Shown here: positions 17,458 to 25,970 of the stretch, piece by piece | Layout of the letters: each line of letters opens with the position of its first letter | How positions within the stretch are numbered: the first letter of the stretch is position 1 | Assembly: GCA_020629035.1 (NCBI GenBank) | Contig: JAHDEC010000002.1 | Span: forward strand, 189,228 to 253,227 | From: Saprospiraceae bacterium | GTDB lineage: Bacteria; Bacteroidota; Bacteroidia; Chitinophagales; Saprospiraceae | Reading direction: 5' to 3' | Length of the DNA stretch: 64,000 bases | The notes under the pieces: model-generated | Database searches by the model: none | Seen by the model: only the letters and a program-made list of their open reading frames with translations | What the model was told of the DNA's origin: nothing | Position numbers and translations under genes: made by a program

Positions 17458-18777
17458 ATGAAATCTAGCTTAAAAATAATTTTGTGTTGCTTACTTTTTA
17501 TGTATTCCAATATGACTTTTAGTCAAGTTTGGGAGATCGAAGATTTACAAATAGCACTTCCGGAAGGAGTTGCTAATAATGCGGTAGTAGAAGGGTTTTT
17601 AAATGACAAGCCATACGTTTTTTCCTTTGGCGGCATTGACCAAACAAAAGAACATGGCGGCATACACCTTAAAAGCTTTAGGCTAGATCTTGAAAATCAA
17701 ATTTGGGAATCCATCGATCCATTGCCTGACGATATGGGGAAAATTGCAGCCGGTGCCAGTACTATTGGTGATACTATTTATATCATAGGTGGCTATCACG
17801 TTTTCCCTAATGGAAGTGAATTATCCTCTAATAAAGTACATAGATATAGTATTTCACAAAACCTTTTCTTAGCAGACGGTATGGATATACCAGTACCCAT
17901 AGATGATCATGTACAATCTATATACTTAAATAGATATATCTATATCGTGACGGGTTGGAGCAACACCACAAATGTTCCGGATGTCCAAATTTATGATACA
18001 AAGACCGATACATGGTTATCAGGGACTCCCGTACCTGATAATAATGTCTATAAATCCTTTGGAGCCTCAGGTGCTATTCTAGGCGATACTTTATATTATT
18101 TTGGAGGGGCTTCTTTTGCAGGTTCCTTCCCTATCCAAAATGTAGTAAGAAAATCTCCACTTAATTCTGAAAACCCAACTAGCCTTGATTGGTCTCACGC
18201 TTTTTATTCGGAAGTTGGTTACCGTATGGCAAGCATAGCTACCGAAAATCAAATACATTGGATTGGCGGATCTAATACCACTTACAACTTTGATGGTATT
18301 GCCTATAATGGCACAGGTGGTGTAGCTCCCAATAAACAGATTCTAAGTGCTAATGCTTCCGATGTGTTTAATGATCTGATCAGCTACGATGATTTAAATC
18401 TACCTATGGACCTCAGAGGAATCGCTGCGATTAATGATACAACTTTTATAGTAGCTGGAGGCATGGAAGAGAAACAATTGGTCAGCGATAAAACCATCCA
18501 AATCACTTTCCATAAAGATCAAATTTCATCTAACATTAAGCACATAAAAACGGCAATTACTGCCTACCCAAACCCATGCAAAAACACACTACATATTAGC
18601 GGTGTGCCAATGTCAAATGAAATCCTACAAAGTCTTATTATTCACCAAAATGGTAGTAAAGAGTGGATAGATATTTGGGATAATAAGCTAGATGTTCAAC
18701 ATTTACCGCCAGGTAAATATTTACTCCAAATAACACACGGAAAAAATATTTACACTAGTAAGTTTATTAAGGCTTAG
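17458..18777 (+). CDS. Kelch-like beta-propeller protein with T9SS sorting domain
   Basis: A 439-residue secreted protein. The signal peptide is MKSSLKIILCCLLFMYSNMTFSQ. The body carries kelch-type repeats: AAGASTIGDTIYIIGGYHVF, IYLNRYIYIVTGWSN, SGAILGDTLYYFGGASF and IHWIGGSN, each with the glycine pair that marks a propeller blade. The C-terminus is a type A T9SS sorting domain (ITAYPNPCKNTLHISG, LPPGKYLLQITHGKNIYTSK). The role is presumably surface binding. Its last four bases overlap tail-to-tail with the end of the hslR-like gene, so the two transcripts converge with no terminator between them. Confidence 0.85.
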   Translation: MKSSLKIILCCLLFMYSNMTFSQVWEIEDLQIALPEGVANNAVVEGFLNDKPYVFSFGGIDQTKEHGGIHLKSFRLDLENQIWESIDPLPDDMGKIAAGASTIGDTIYIIGGYHVFPNGSELSSNKVHRYSISQNLFLADGMDIPVPIDDHVQSIYLNRYIYIVTGWSNTTNVPDVQIYDTKTDTWLSGTPVPDNNVYKSFGASGAILGDTLYYFGGASFAGSFPIQNVVRKSPLNSENPTSLDWSHAFYSEVGYRMASIATENQIHWIGGSNTTYNFDGIAYNGTGGVAPNKQILSANASDVFNDLISYDDLNLPMDLRGIAAINDTTFIVAGGMEEKQLVSDKTIQITFHKDQISSNIKHIKTAITAYPNPCKNTLHISGVPMSNEILQSLIIHQNGSKEWIDIWDNKLDVQHLPPGKYLLQITHGKNIYTSKFIKA

Positions 18778-19193
18778 CTTTCATCTTCTAGTTGTTCCCA
18801 CCATTGGTCAGCCTTAAACTCATCGATGGTTCTACGCTCTTTTTTAGTCGGTCGACCTGCTCCTTTTTCTCGGCGTTCTGCAGCTCCTTTGCCGATAAAC
18901 CAAGACTTATATTTATTTAGTTCTTCCTCAGGTGTCAAATCGGTATAATTTTCTGCAGCAATCGTGGCTGAAACCCTAGACTTTAATAAGCCGTCAACTT
19001 TAAAAATTAAATTATATCCATTTTTATGAACGAATAGTTCATCTCCAACAGTCACCAAAGCAGAAGGCTTGAGTATTTTTTCTCCAAGCTTTACCTTTCC
19101 CGCTTTACAAACCTTGGTTGCTAAACTTCTAGATTTAAAAATTCTAACACACCACAACCAGCGGTCAACCCGCATTTTAGCAATATCAGTCAT
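18774..19193 (-). CDS. hslR: S4-domain RNA-binding protein, heat shock protein 15 family
   Basis: A 139-residue protein with an N-terminal S4 RNA-binding domain (MRVDRWLWCVRIFKSRSLAT, KVCKAGKVKLGEKILKPSAL) and a basic C-terminal tail (GAGRPTKKERRTIDEFKADQ). This matches Hsp15/HslR, which in E. coli rescues stalled 50S subunits carrying peptidyl-tRNA after heat shock. The gene start overlaps the end of the PPK2 gene by eight bases, implying translational coupling, and the stop overlaps that of the convergent kelch-like gene. Confidence 0.88.
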   Translation of the reverse strand: MTDIAKMRVDRWLWCVRIFKSRSLATKVCKAGKVKLGEKILKPSALVTVGDELFVHKNGYNLIFKVDGLLKSRVSATIAAENYTDLTPEEELNKYKSWFIGKGAAERREKGAGRPTKKERRTIDEFKADQWWEQLEDES

Positions 19194-19932
19194 TTTCGCT
19201 TACTAAGTCTGGATATTTGAGATCTAAATAGGAGAATGATTTTAAGACTGTTTTTGCGACAAAATAATCACGATACCATCGTTGATCGGCCGGAACAATA
19301 TGCCATGGAATTTCAGAATTATTGATTGCATATTCGTAAGCTTCACGGTAGCTATCCCAATGTTTTCTTTCTTCCCAATCTCCATCATTATGCTTATAGT
19401 GTTTACGCAACACTTCTTTACGCTCAGTTAGTTTTTCTAACTGTCGCTCTGGAGAAATATGCATATAAAATTTCAGGACTATAGTCTCATTATGATGATT
19501 CAGTAATTGTTCGAAGTTATTTATGGCAGTCATTCTAGATTCGACTTTCTTCATATCTATCCACTTATGAACCCTCTGAATCAGTATATCTTCATAATGG
19601 GACCGATTAAAGATGTGTACATGCCCTTTTTGCGGTGTACGCTTATTAACCCTCCAAAGGAAATCGTGGGCAAATTCTTCTTCGGTTGGTTTCTTAAAAG
19701 AAAAAGCATTTAGCATCGTAGGACTAACCTCCGAAAAAACTCTTCTGGTGACTCCATCCTTTCCACTTGCATCCATTCCCTGAAAAACAATGAGAAAACT
19801 GTATTTTTTATTCGCATATAACCGAGTTACCTGATCCATGATCTGTAACTTCAGTTCTTTCGTTTCTTTTTTTATATCATCTTTAACAACGCTCTTCGGA
19901 GCGGTAGTTGACACCTCATTTAACTTAATCAT
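19186..19932 (-). CDS. Polyphosphate kinase 2 family protein
   Basis: PPK2 enzymes transfer phosphate between polyphosphate and nucleotides. This 248-residue protein has the single-domain length. It shows the Walker A-type loop QGMDASGKDG (about residues 51-60), the RVFSEVSPTMLNAFSFKKPT segment, the conserved FLWRVNKRTPQKGHVHIFNR, and the SHYEDILIQRVH motif, then WKHWDSYREAYEYA-type C-terminal helices (seen here as KHWDSYREAYEYA). Whether AMP, ADP or GDP is preferred cannot be judged. It starts one base after the DUF58 gene ends and overlaps hslR by eight bases, so these three form a tight unit. Confidence 0.9.
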   Translation of the reverse strand: MIKLNEVSTTAPKSVVKDDIKKETKELKLQIMDQVTRLYANKKYSFLIVFQGMDASGKDGVTRRVFSEVSPTMLNAFSFKKPTEEEFAHDFLWRVNKRTPQKGHVHIFNRSHYEDILIQRVHKWIDMKKVESRMTAINNFEQLLNHHNETIVLKFYMHISPERQLEKLTERKEVLRKHYKHNDGDWEERKHWDSYREAYEYAINNSEIPWHIVPADQRWYRDYFVAKTVLKSFSYLDLKYPDLVSEND

Positions 19933-20853
19933 CTATATCATCATTTTTTTTCGTTTCACTAAATATCGTTCTAAGATTGGATGGAAACCCTCATTAATAT
20001 CGGCCTCAACAAAGTCGATTTTATATTGTAAACATTTTTGAATCAAAGCATCTTTATATTCTTTGATTTTAGGTAGATAGTGTTCTTTTATTTGATTTGA
20101 TTGTAAGCGGATTTTTTCTCCTGTTTCCATGTCGATAAACTCATGAGGACGGTTTTCAAATTCGAATTCCATTTCTAGCGACTTATCAACGACGTGGAAT
20201 AAAACTACCTCATGCTTATTATACTTTAAGTGTTGCAGTGCCGAAAATAATTGGTCTGCATTGTCGTGCTCAAACATGTCACTAAATATCACAACCAAGG
20301 AGCGTTTGTGGATTTGGTCTGCCACTTGATGCAAGGCATCCGTTGCAGAAGTTGTTTTTTCTAAATCATCTTCTGCGATTAACTTATCTAGATAGCTAAG
20401 TAAAAGTCGATAATGCTTGGTGGAAGATTTTGCGCCCGTATGTATGTGAAGGCTGCTATCAAATAAACTTATTCCGTAAGCATCTCGCTGCTTCTTAAGT
20501 AAATTCATTAGGGATGCAGCAGCAATAGCGGAAAACTGAAGTTTATTCATGCTTTTTCCCTTTATATCTTTAGGGAAATACATTGATGAAGAAGTGTCAA
20601 TAATTATTTGACATCTTAAGTTAGTTTCCTCTTCATACCTTTTGACAAACAGCTTGTCCGTCCTGCCATAAACCTTCCAATCGATGTTTTTAGTGGATTC
20701 ACCAGGATTGTAAATTCGATGTTCTGCAAACTCTACACTGAAACCATGAAAAGGACTTTTATGTAAACCAATAATAAATCCTTCCACTACTTGCTTAGCA
20801 AGGAGCTCGAGGTTTTGAATTTGACGTAAATCAAACTGTTCTAAATAACTCAT
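19933..20853 (-). CDS. DUF58 domain protein (von Willebrand A-like)
   Basis: A 306-residue soluble DUF58 protein. The family signature is plain: HRIYNPGESTKNIDWKVYGR, then TDKLFVKRYEEETN, then a MIDAS-like metal site in IIIDTSSSMYFP. DUF58 proteins usually pair with a MoxR AAA ATPase and are thought to help assemble or chaperone complexes. No MoxR gene is adjacent here, only thioredoxin upstream and PPK2 downstream. The stop codon abuts the PPK2 start with no gap, so they are cotranscribed. Confidence 0.9.
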   Translation of the reverse strand: MSYLEQFDLRQIQNLELLAKQVVEGFIIGLHKSPFHGFSVEFAEHRIYNPGESTKNIDWKVYGRTDKLFVKRYEEETNLRCQIIIDTSSSMYFPKDIKGKSMNKLQFSAIAAASLMNLLKKQRDAYGISLFDSSLHIHTGAKSSTKHYRLLLSYLDKLIAEDDLEKTTSATDALHQVADQIHKRSLVVIFSDMFEHDNADQLFSALQHLKYNKHEVVLFHVVDKSLEMEFEFENRPHEFIDMETGEKIRLQSNQIKEHYLPKIKEYKDALIQKCLQYKIDFVEADINEGFHPILERYLVKRKKMMI

Positions 20854-20862
20854 ACTCTAAAT

Positions 20863-20900
20863 TAAAAAAGCTCTTCTACAAACGTATGTAAAAGAGCTTT
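20863..20900 (-). terminator. Intrinsic terminator after trxA
   Basis: A 9-bp stem (AAAGCTCTT / AAGAGCTTT on the plus strand) with a 16-base loop and T-tract on the minus strand. It separates trxA from the DUF58-PPK2-hslR unit. Confidence 0.8.
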
Positions 20901-20922
20901 AATATACTTTAAACGTTCTTAT

Positions 20923-21240
20923 TTATAAATAAGAAGCAATTTTTTGTTCCAATGATGCTTTAGTAGCAACGCCTACATGCTTATCAACTACTTCACCATC
21001 TTTTATAAACAAGATTGTAGGAATACTTCGTACTCCATATTTCATTGAAGTTTCCGGATTGTGGTCTACATTTACTTTTCCGATAACTGCTTTACCTTCA
21101 TATTCTGCCGATAAGGCATCTATTACAGGAGAAACAAGTTTACATGGACCGCACCATTCCGCCCAAAAATCAACTACTTTTAATCCCGAAGAATCCAATG
21201 CTGTTTCTTGGAAATTCGTATCTGTGAATTCAAAAGCCAT
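20923..21240 (-). CDS. trxA: Thioredoxin
   Basis: A typical 105-residue cytoplasmic thioredoxin with the active site FWAEWCGPCKLVSPVIDAL near residue 30, the cis-proline segment YGVRSIPTILFIKDGEVVD, and the ending SLEQKIASYL. It reduces disulfides in cytosolic proteins such as ribonucleotide reductase. It has its own terminator and a clear gap from both neighbours, so it appears monocistronic. Confidence 0.97.
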   Translation of the reverse strand: MAFEFTDTNFQETALDSSGLKVVDFWAEWCGPCKLVSPVIDALSAEYEGKAVIGKVNVDHNPETSMKYGVRSIPTILFIKDGEVVDKHVGVATKASLEQKIASYL

Positions 21241-21348
21241 AATATTATTAAGTTTATTTATTAATTGTTCTTAAATCTTCAATTGTACAAACCTTAAAAG
21301 TAATAATTAGTTCATGTATCTTTTAACAATTGTCATATTAACTACATT

Positions 21349-22398
21349 TTGAATTTGTCCAAACTTAAATATCCTTTTTATCTTTTGCTTGGGTGTTATA
21401 GCTTTATGGTAATATGGAAACTACTCTCGACTGAGAGTTTTATGCAATTCTATATGCAATACTTCTTTGTGGCCATTAGGAAGCTCAGCAGACTATTTTT
21501 ACATTGGGTTCCTTTTCCGGTAATTTACTTGATTCTTCCTGTCATGGTGAGTTTTCTTCTATTATTAATAGTTAGGCTGATCAAACTTCGCACTTGGAAA
21601 GAACTCAAGTATTTAGCAGCCTACATCTTTGGTTTATACATGCTATTCTTTGTCTCCTGGGGATTTATTTATAACAATCAGACGATTAGTCAGCAATTTA
21701 ATTTAGAACTCCAAGAAGTAAATGAAGAGTCTATTTTTACAAGATTGGAAAGTGAGACTTTTGTGCTTGATTCACTCAACAACATGTTTCACATTAATTC
21801 TAATTATTTATCGCCTTCAGAATTAGAAGATACTGTCCGATTAGCCATCAACCATTTTCTGCAAGACCTGAATTTACAAACCTTTCCAATGGTAAAAATC
21901 AGAGAAGTGCAATCTGGTCTTTTATTAAGGCTAGAAACTTCAGGCATTTATTTTCCCTATGCCTTTGAAGGACATTATGATAAAGGCTTACATCCTATAC
22001 AAAAGCCATTTACTGCTGCACATGAAATGCTTCATGGATATGGGTATGGTCAAGAATCTGATTGTAATTTCTTTGCTTATCTTGCTTGCAATAGAAGTAA
22101 TTCTATTGCGTTAAAATATTCAGCTCAAATGGCTTATTGGAGATATTTAGCTTCTAATTGTAGAAGATTGAATAAAGAGAGATATACCACTTTTTACGCA
22201 ACAGTTTCAAAAGAAATTAAAGACGATTTATTAGCCATTAGAGACAAACAAAGAATATATAAGCCGCTACTTGGCCCCTTTAGAGACCTATTTTATGATT
22301 GGTATTTAAAATCTAATGGTGTGCAAGATGGCTTGAAAAATTATAGTGCTTTCATTAATATGGTAGAATCATGGCGAGAAAAATATCCAGAGAAATAG
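21349..22398 (+). CDS. DUF3810 membrane protein with HExxH motif
   Basis: A 349-residue membrane protein of the DUF3810 type. Three hydrophobic helices fill about residues 8-115 (YPFYLLLGCYSFMVIWKLL, FPVIYLILPVMVSFLLLLIV, LAAYIFGLYMLFFVSWGFI). The C-terminal half is soluble and contains AAHEMLHGYGYG near residue 226, an HExxH zinc-protease-type motif, then ESDCNFFAYLAC. This suggests a membrane-anchored metalloprotein; proteolytic activity is my inference. The start is TTG, since no in-frame ATG lies before the first helix. Its end overlaps the next gene by 28 bases. Confidence 0.8.
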   Translation: MNLSKLKYPFYLLLGCYSFMVIWKLLSTESFMQFYMQYFFVAIRKLSRLFLHWVPFPVIYLILPVMVSFLLLLIVRLIKLRTWKELKYLAAYIFGLYMLFFVSWGFIYNNQTISQQFNLELQEVNEESIFTRLESETFVLDSLNNMFHINSNYLSPSELEDTVRLAINHFLQDLNLQTFPMVKIREVQSGLLLRLETSGIYFPYAFEGHYDKGLHPIQKPFTAAHEMLHGYGYGQESDCNFFAYLACNRSNSIALKYSAQMAYWRYLASNCRRLNKERYTTFYATVSKEIKDDLLAIRDKQRIYKPLLGPFRDLFYDWYLKSNGVQDGLKNYSAFINMVESWREKYPEK

Positions 22399-22961
22399 GC
22401 TTAAGTTGTACAGCATTACTGTTTGCTTGTTCAATGTTGTTTTCTCAAGAAAAGACGATTCCTGAAACAAGTATAAATTTAGTCTTTAACGCGGGCTTGA
22501 CCACAAGTCTTGCAAGCAATGGGTCGACCATTGGAGGTCAATATGGCCTCAGTCTCGACCACAGAATTAACAAGAGATTCGGCTTCTCAGCAGGCATGTC
22601 TTACTGGTTATTAAATATTCCAAGGACTGTAGAATTTCAATCACCAAGTATTGCGGCAAATTGGTCTCTCCTTGAAACCCAGGCGTTGTTTAAGTTCTAT
22701 CCGTTTAATGATTTCAATTTTTCACTTATCGGAGGTCCTTCACACGGAATTATTATTAAGGAAGATATTTATTTAGACGGCTTGCTATACAACACAATTT
22801 GGGCAAATGCTGGCATTGAATACACCTTAAAGACTAAAAGTGCTCTAAATGTGGCCTTTGGAGCGCTAGCTAAAACTGGAAATATTTACGAGATAGAGTA
22901 TGGTCAAATCTTTGTTTTGAACCTATTTGCAAAATTGGGATTATCTAGTTTAAGAACTTGA
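22371..22961 (+). CDS. Small outer-membrane beta-barrel protein
   Basis: A 196-residue protein with a signal peptide (ending about residue 25, ACSMLFSQ) followed by alternating amphipathic strands: NLVFNAGLTTSL, GQYGLSLDHRINKRFGFSAG, LETQALFKFYPF, IWANAGIEYTL and NLFAKLGLSSL. This is the pattern of an eight-strand outer-membrane barrel. The specific function is unknown. Its start lies 28 bases inside the DUF3810 gene and its last 12 bases overlap the convergent xseB gene. Confidence 0.65.
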   Translation: MARKISREIGLSCTALLFACSMLFSQEKTIPETSINLVFNAGLTTSLASNGSTIGGQYGLSLDHRINKRFGFSAGMSYWLLNIPRTVEFQSPSIAANWSLLETQALFKFYPFNDFNFSLIGGPSHGIIIKEDIYLDGLLYNTIWANAGIEYTLKTKSALNVAFGALAKTGNIYEIEYGQIFVLNLFAKLGLSSLRT

Positions 22962-23141
22962 TTTGTCCATCATAGATTTTACTTCCGCCTCTACATTTCT
23001 GAGCTTTTCTTTACAATAATTGACAAGATAATTGGAACGTTTAATACGCTCTGCTAACTGGTCAATACTTGCGTCTTGTTCTATTTCTTGGAGTATTTGT
23101 TGTAGTTCAGCAAATGCTTGGTCGTATGTTATTTCACTCAT
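22950..23141 (-). CDS. xseB: Exodeoxyribonuclease VII small subunit
   Basis: A 63-residue helical protein of normal XseB length (MSEITYDQAFAELQQILQEI, then LAERIKRSNYLVNYCKEKLR). It binds in multiple copies to XseA to form exonuclease VII, which degrades single-stranded DNA. Its start overlaps the xseA stop by four bases (ATGA-type coupling), and its 3' end overlaps the convergent barrel gene by 12 bases. Confidence 0.93.
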   Translation of the reverse strand: MSEITYDQAFAELQQILQEIEQDASIDQLAERIKRSNYLVNYCKEKLRNVEAEVKSMMDKSSS

Positions 23142-24358
23142 TGTTTTATGGTTATTTTCCCATCAGCAAAGGTAATGTCAAAGGCTTCTTTGCTTAGTTT
23201 GGATTTTGATTTTACTAATTTTTTCCCTTGATGCACCATAGAATATCCCTTTTTGAGTAGGTTTTGAGGATTTACTAAATCCAAGATTTTCTCTTGTTGC
23301 TCTAGGTATTTATGCTGCTCCTTAAATTGATAAATCACCAGATTTTCCAATCGATCCATAAAGATGTCTAATTGGTTAAACTGACTTACAATTTTTTCAC
23401 TAAACGAGGCTTGCAGTTTAGGGCCTGTTTCGGCCAAAATTAATTGATGATGAGATAAAGACTGCTTCGCTAATTGCAAAATGGCCTCATGTGTATTTAT
23501 CAGTTCCCCTTCAAAATTCATGTTTCGGTTAATGATAAACTCTGCAGCAGCCGTAGGTGTTTTGACACTTAGTTTTGAAACTTGGTCAGCAATAGTTTGA
23601 TCGATTTCATGACCAATTCCTACGATAACTGGCAATTTGCATTTAGCTATTTGTGCTGCAATATTGTAGTTGTCAAAAAAAGATAAATCAATTTTGGAAC
23701 CACCTCCCCTAATGACAATAACAGCATCGTAATAATCGCTCACCTCCCCTATTTCTTTAAAAGCAGCAACTACATCTCGCTCAGTATTTGCACCTTGCAT
23801 AGAGGCATTAAACAATTGAAATCTAATATCGTATCCAAAAGGGTTATCAACTAATTGTTTGGTAAAATCAGCTAAACCAGCGGCAGTTTCAGAACTAATA
23901 ACTGCGACATTTTGCAATACGGATGGCAAGTGACTTGTTTTATTAACATCAAACAGCCCATCACTCTTCAGTCGTTCAATAATCTTTTGCTTATCGATTT
24001 CCAATTGCCCTAAAGTGTAAGTTGGGTCTACATCTTGTATGTTTAAGTTGAAGCCATAACGTTCAGAAAATTCAACCAGCACTTTGCATTTAATTTTGAT
24101 GCCTTGGTTTAAAATTGAATGATAGACAGCTCCCAATTTATTCTTAATAAAAAGCTTATTACGCATCCAAATGCTCGCCGAAGATTTAGCTATGATCTCT
24201 TGCGTTTCTTCTGATTTTTGGATGAGTTCAATGTAGACATTGCCTCTAACTTCATTTATTTGACTAATCTCACACTCTATCCATACGGCATCCTCAAAGT
24301 TGAGGGCCATAACTCTTTTTATATATTGATTTAATTCAAAAAGTGAATATGCTTCCAA
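23138..24358 (-). CDS. xseA: Exodeoxyribonuclease VII large subunit
   Basis: A 406-residue catalytic subunit. It has the N-terminal OB-fold (VWIECEISQINEVRGNVYIE), the central nuclease core (VAVISSETAAGLADFTKQL, DAVIVIRGGGSKIDLSFFDN, LPVIVGIGHEIDQTIADQVS, KTPTAAAEFI) and a coiled-coil C-terminus that binds XseB. The start codon is TTG at 24358: an in-frame TAA lies just four codons upstream and no ATG precedes the OB-fold. It forms a two-gene unit with xseB. Confidence 0.95.
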   Translation of the reverse strand: MEAYSLFELNQYIKRVMALNFEDAVWIECEISQINEVRGNVYIELIQKSEETQEIIAKSSASIWMRNKLFIKNKLGAVYHSILNQGIKIKCKVLVEFSERYGFNLNIQDVDPTYTLGQLEIDKQKIIERLKSDGLFDVNKTSHLPSVLQNVAVISSETAAGLADFTKQLVDNPFGYDIRFQLFNASMQGANTERDVVAAFKEIGEVSDYYDAVIVIRGGGSKIDLSFFDNYNIAAQIAKCKLPVIVGIGHEIDQTIADQVSKLSVKTPTAAAEFIINRNMNFEGELINTHEAILQLAKQSLSHHQLILAETGPKLQASFSEKIVSQFNQLDIFMDRLENLVIYQFKEQHKYLEQQEKILDLVNPQNLLKKGYSMVHQGKKLVKSKSKLSKEAFDITFADGKITIKQ

Positions 24359-24478
24359 AAATCTAAATTATAAGAGCGTTAAGAAAATATGAAAATAGAA
24401 CTTGCGTTTGAAAATAAGATGCAAATATTATAAATTAAAGGTGTGTTCAGCATAAACAACTTCTTAAAATTATAAATC

Positions 24479-25600
24479 ATGAAAAAATTTCTCCTTTGTA
24501 CGGCTTTATTTGGGATTATGCTCTTACTCAATTCCTGTATAAAAGATCAGCCTAATACAAGTGTAAAATCATTAGAGCTTCCAACAGTGGCTTATGAGTA
24601 CAGCAAGGTATTAGATGATTTAACCATTGATTTACCATTTGATAATTCTCCAGCAAATAATCAGGTTACTGATCATGGAGCAACTTTGGGAAGAGTATTG
24701 TTTTACGACAATAACCTGTCTATAAATAATCAAATATCATGTGGAACTTGTCACAAACAATCACTGAGCTTTGCTGACGAATTTGACAAGAGTCTAGGGT
24801 TTGAAGAAGCCGTTACTACTAGAAATTCTCCAGCAGTACTAAATATGCGATTTTCTAATAAATTCTTTTGGGATATGTCTTCTAGTAGTTTAGAAGAACA
24901 AGTAATACTGCCCATTCAGAATCATATAGAAATGGGTATGGAAGACATGGATTATTTAGCAACTAAACTTTCAAATGTTGATTACTATCCTGAACTTTTT
25001 GAAAATGCATTCGGAAGTCCTGAAGTAAATCCTGATAAAATTTCTAAAGCACTAGCCCAGTTTGTAAGATCTATAAATAGCTTTGATTCTACTTTTGATA
25101 GAGAGAAAGCAAATGATTTTGAAGGGTTTGACCCACTACAGCAGCAAGGTATGACTGTATTTTTAGAATCAGGTTGTAACAATTGTCATACGGTAACAAG
25201 AGCTAGTGAATTAGACGGAGAAGTATTTTTCGAAGAAGACGACACGGGTTATGGAGGAACCGGATTAGAAGGTTCTAACATAGGATTGCAATTAGTATAT
25301 GATGATCAAGGAATGGGTAATGGCATGTTTAAGGTTCCGTCACTAAGGAATTTAGCATTTACTGCACCATATATGCATGATGGAAGATTTAACTCACTAC
25401 AAGAAGTTATTGAACATTATAACTCTGGTGTTGTGGCTCATGAAGAATTAGATTTCAGACTTAAAGATGTAGATACAGGCGAGCCAAAGAGATTAAATCT
25501 AGATCCAATCGAAAAGGTTGCCTTAGAAGCATTCTTAATGACACTAACAGATGAATCAGTCTTAACAGATACTAAGTTTAGCGATCCATTTAGATACTAA
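24479..25600 (+). CDS. Di-haem cytochrome c peroxidase (CcpA/MauG family) lipoprotein
   Basis: A 373-residue predicted lipoprotein (MKKFLLCTALFGIMLLLNSC). It has two c-type haem sites, CGTCH at about residues 88-92 and CNNCH at about 232-236, the arrangement of bacterial cytochrome c peroxidases. The family segment MFKVPSLRNLAFTAPYMHDG and FNSLQEVIEHYNSG follow the second haem. These enzymes reduce hydrogen peroxide in the periplasm with electrons from small cytochromes, though some members of the MauG group modify proteins instead. It stands alone and ends at a strong terminator. Confidence 0.92.
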   Translation: MKKFLLCTALFGIMLLLNSCIKDQPNTSVKSLELPTVAYEYSKVLDDLTIDLPFDNSPANNQVTDHGATLGRVLFYDNNLSINNQISCGTCHKQSLSFADEFDKSLGFEEAVTTRNSPAVLNMRFSNKFFWDMSSSSLEEQVILPIQNHIEMGMEDMDYLATKLSNVDYYPELFENAFGSPEVNPDKISKALAQFVRSINSFDSTFDREKANDFEGFDPLQQQGMTVFLESGCNNCHTVTRASELDGEVFFEEDDTGYGGTGLEGSNIGLQLVYDDQGMGNGMFKVPSLRNLAFTAPYMHDGRFNSLQEVIEHYNSGVVAHEELDFRLKDVDTGEPKRLNLDPIEKVALEAFLMTLTDESVLTDTKFSDPFRY

Positions 25601-25613
25601 AACATATAATTAA

Positions 25614-25640
25614 AAGCCTCCTACCTGGGAGGCTTTTTTT
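25614..25640 (+). terminator. Intrinsic terminator after the peroxidase gene
   Basis: An 8-bp stem (AAGCCTCC / GGAGGCTT) with a six-base loop, continuing into seven T. Confidence 0.9.
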
Positions 25641-25657
25641 ATGCAAGCTATATCAAC

Positions 25658-25969
25658 ATGACACCACTTGAACTATTTGAGCAGATTGGAAGTAGCCATC
25701 CAGGATCAAGCCTTTCACAAATGTTTGGCAAACCTTGTTTTAAATATCAAAAGAAAGCCTTTTGTTGTTTCTTTGAAGACTCGATGGTCTTTAAATTACG
25801 GGATCAAAATCATCATGAAGCCCTGTCGTTAAGTAATGCAGAACTGTTTGATCCTTCTAAAAAAGGAAGAGCTATGAAAGAATGGGTTCAAGTACCTTTT
25901 GAGCAATCTCAACATTGGCAAAAATTCTCAGAAGTAGCTTACAACTACCTACATGATGTGCTTGGATAA
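25658..25969 (+). CDS. TfoX N-terminal-like small protein
   Basis: A 103-residue cytoplasmic protein with the run MFGKPCFKYQKKAFCCFFED, then MVFKLRD and LFDPSKKGRAMKEWVQVPF. This pattern resembles the TfoX/Sxy N-terminal domain as found in stand-alone proteins of Bacteroidota. In gammaproteobacteria TfoX regulates competence; that role should not be assumed here. It is followed after one base by a SAP/DUF6434-type protein, suggesting cotranslation. Confidence 0.65.
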   Translation: MTPLELFEQIGSSHPGSSLSQMFGKPCFKYQKKAFCCFFEDSMVFKLRDQNHHEALSLSNAELFDPSKKGRAMKEWVQVPFEQSQHWQKFSEVAYNYLHDVLG

Positions 25970-25970
25970 A

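Noticed and set aside
18774-21240. Phage-defence island around DUF58, PPK2 and thioredoxin
   Set aside because: All are ordinary stress or housekeeping families and no effector or sensor gene is present.
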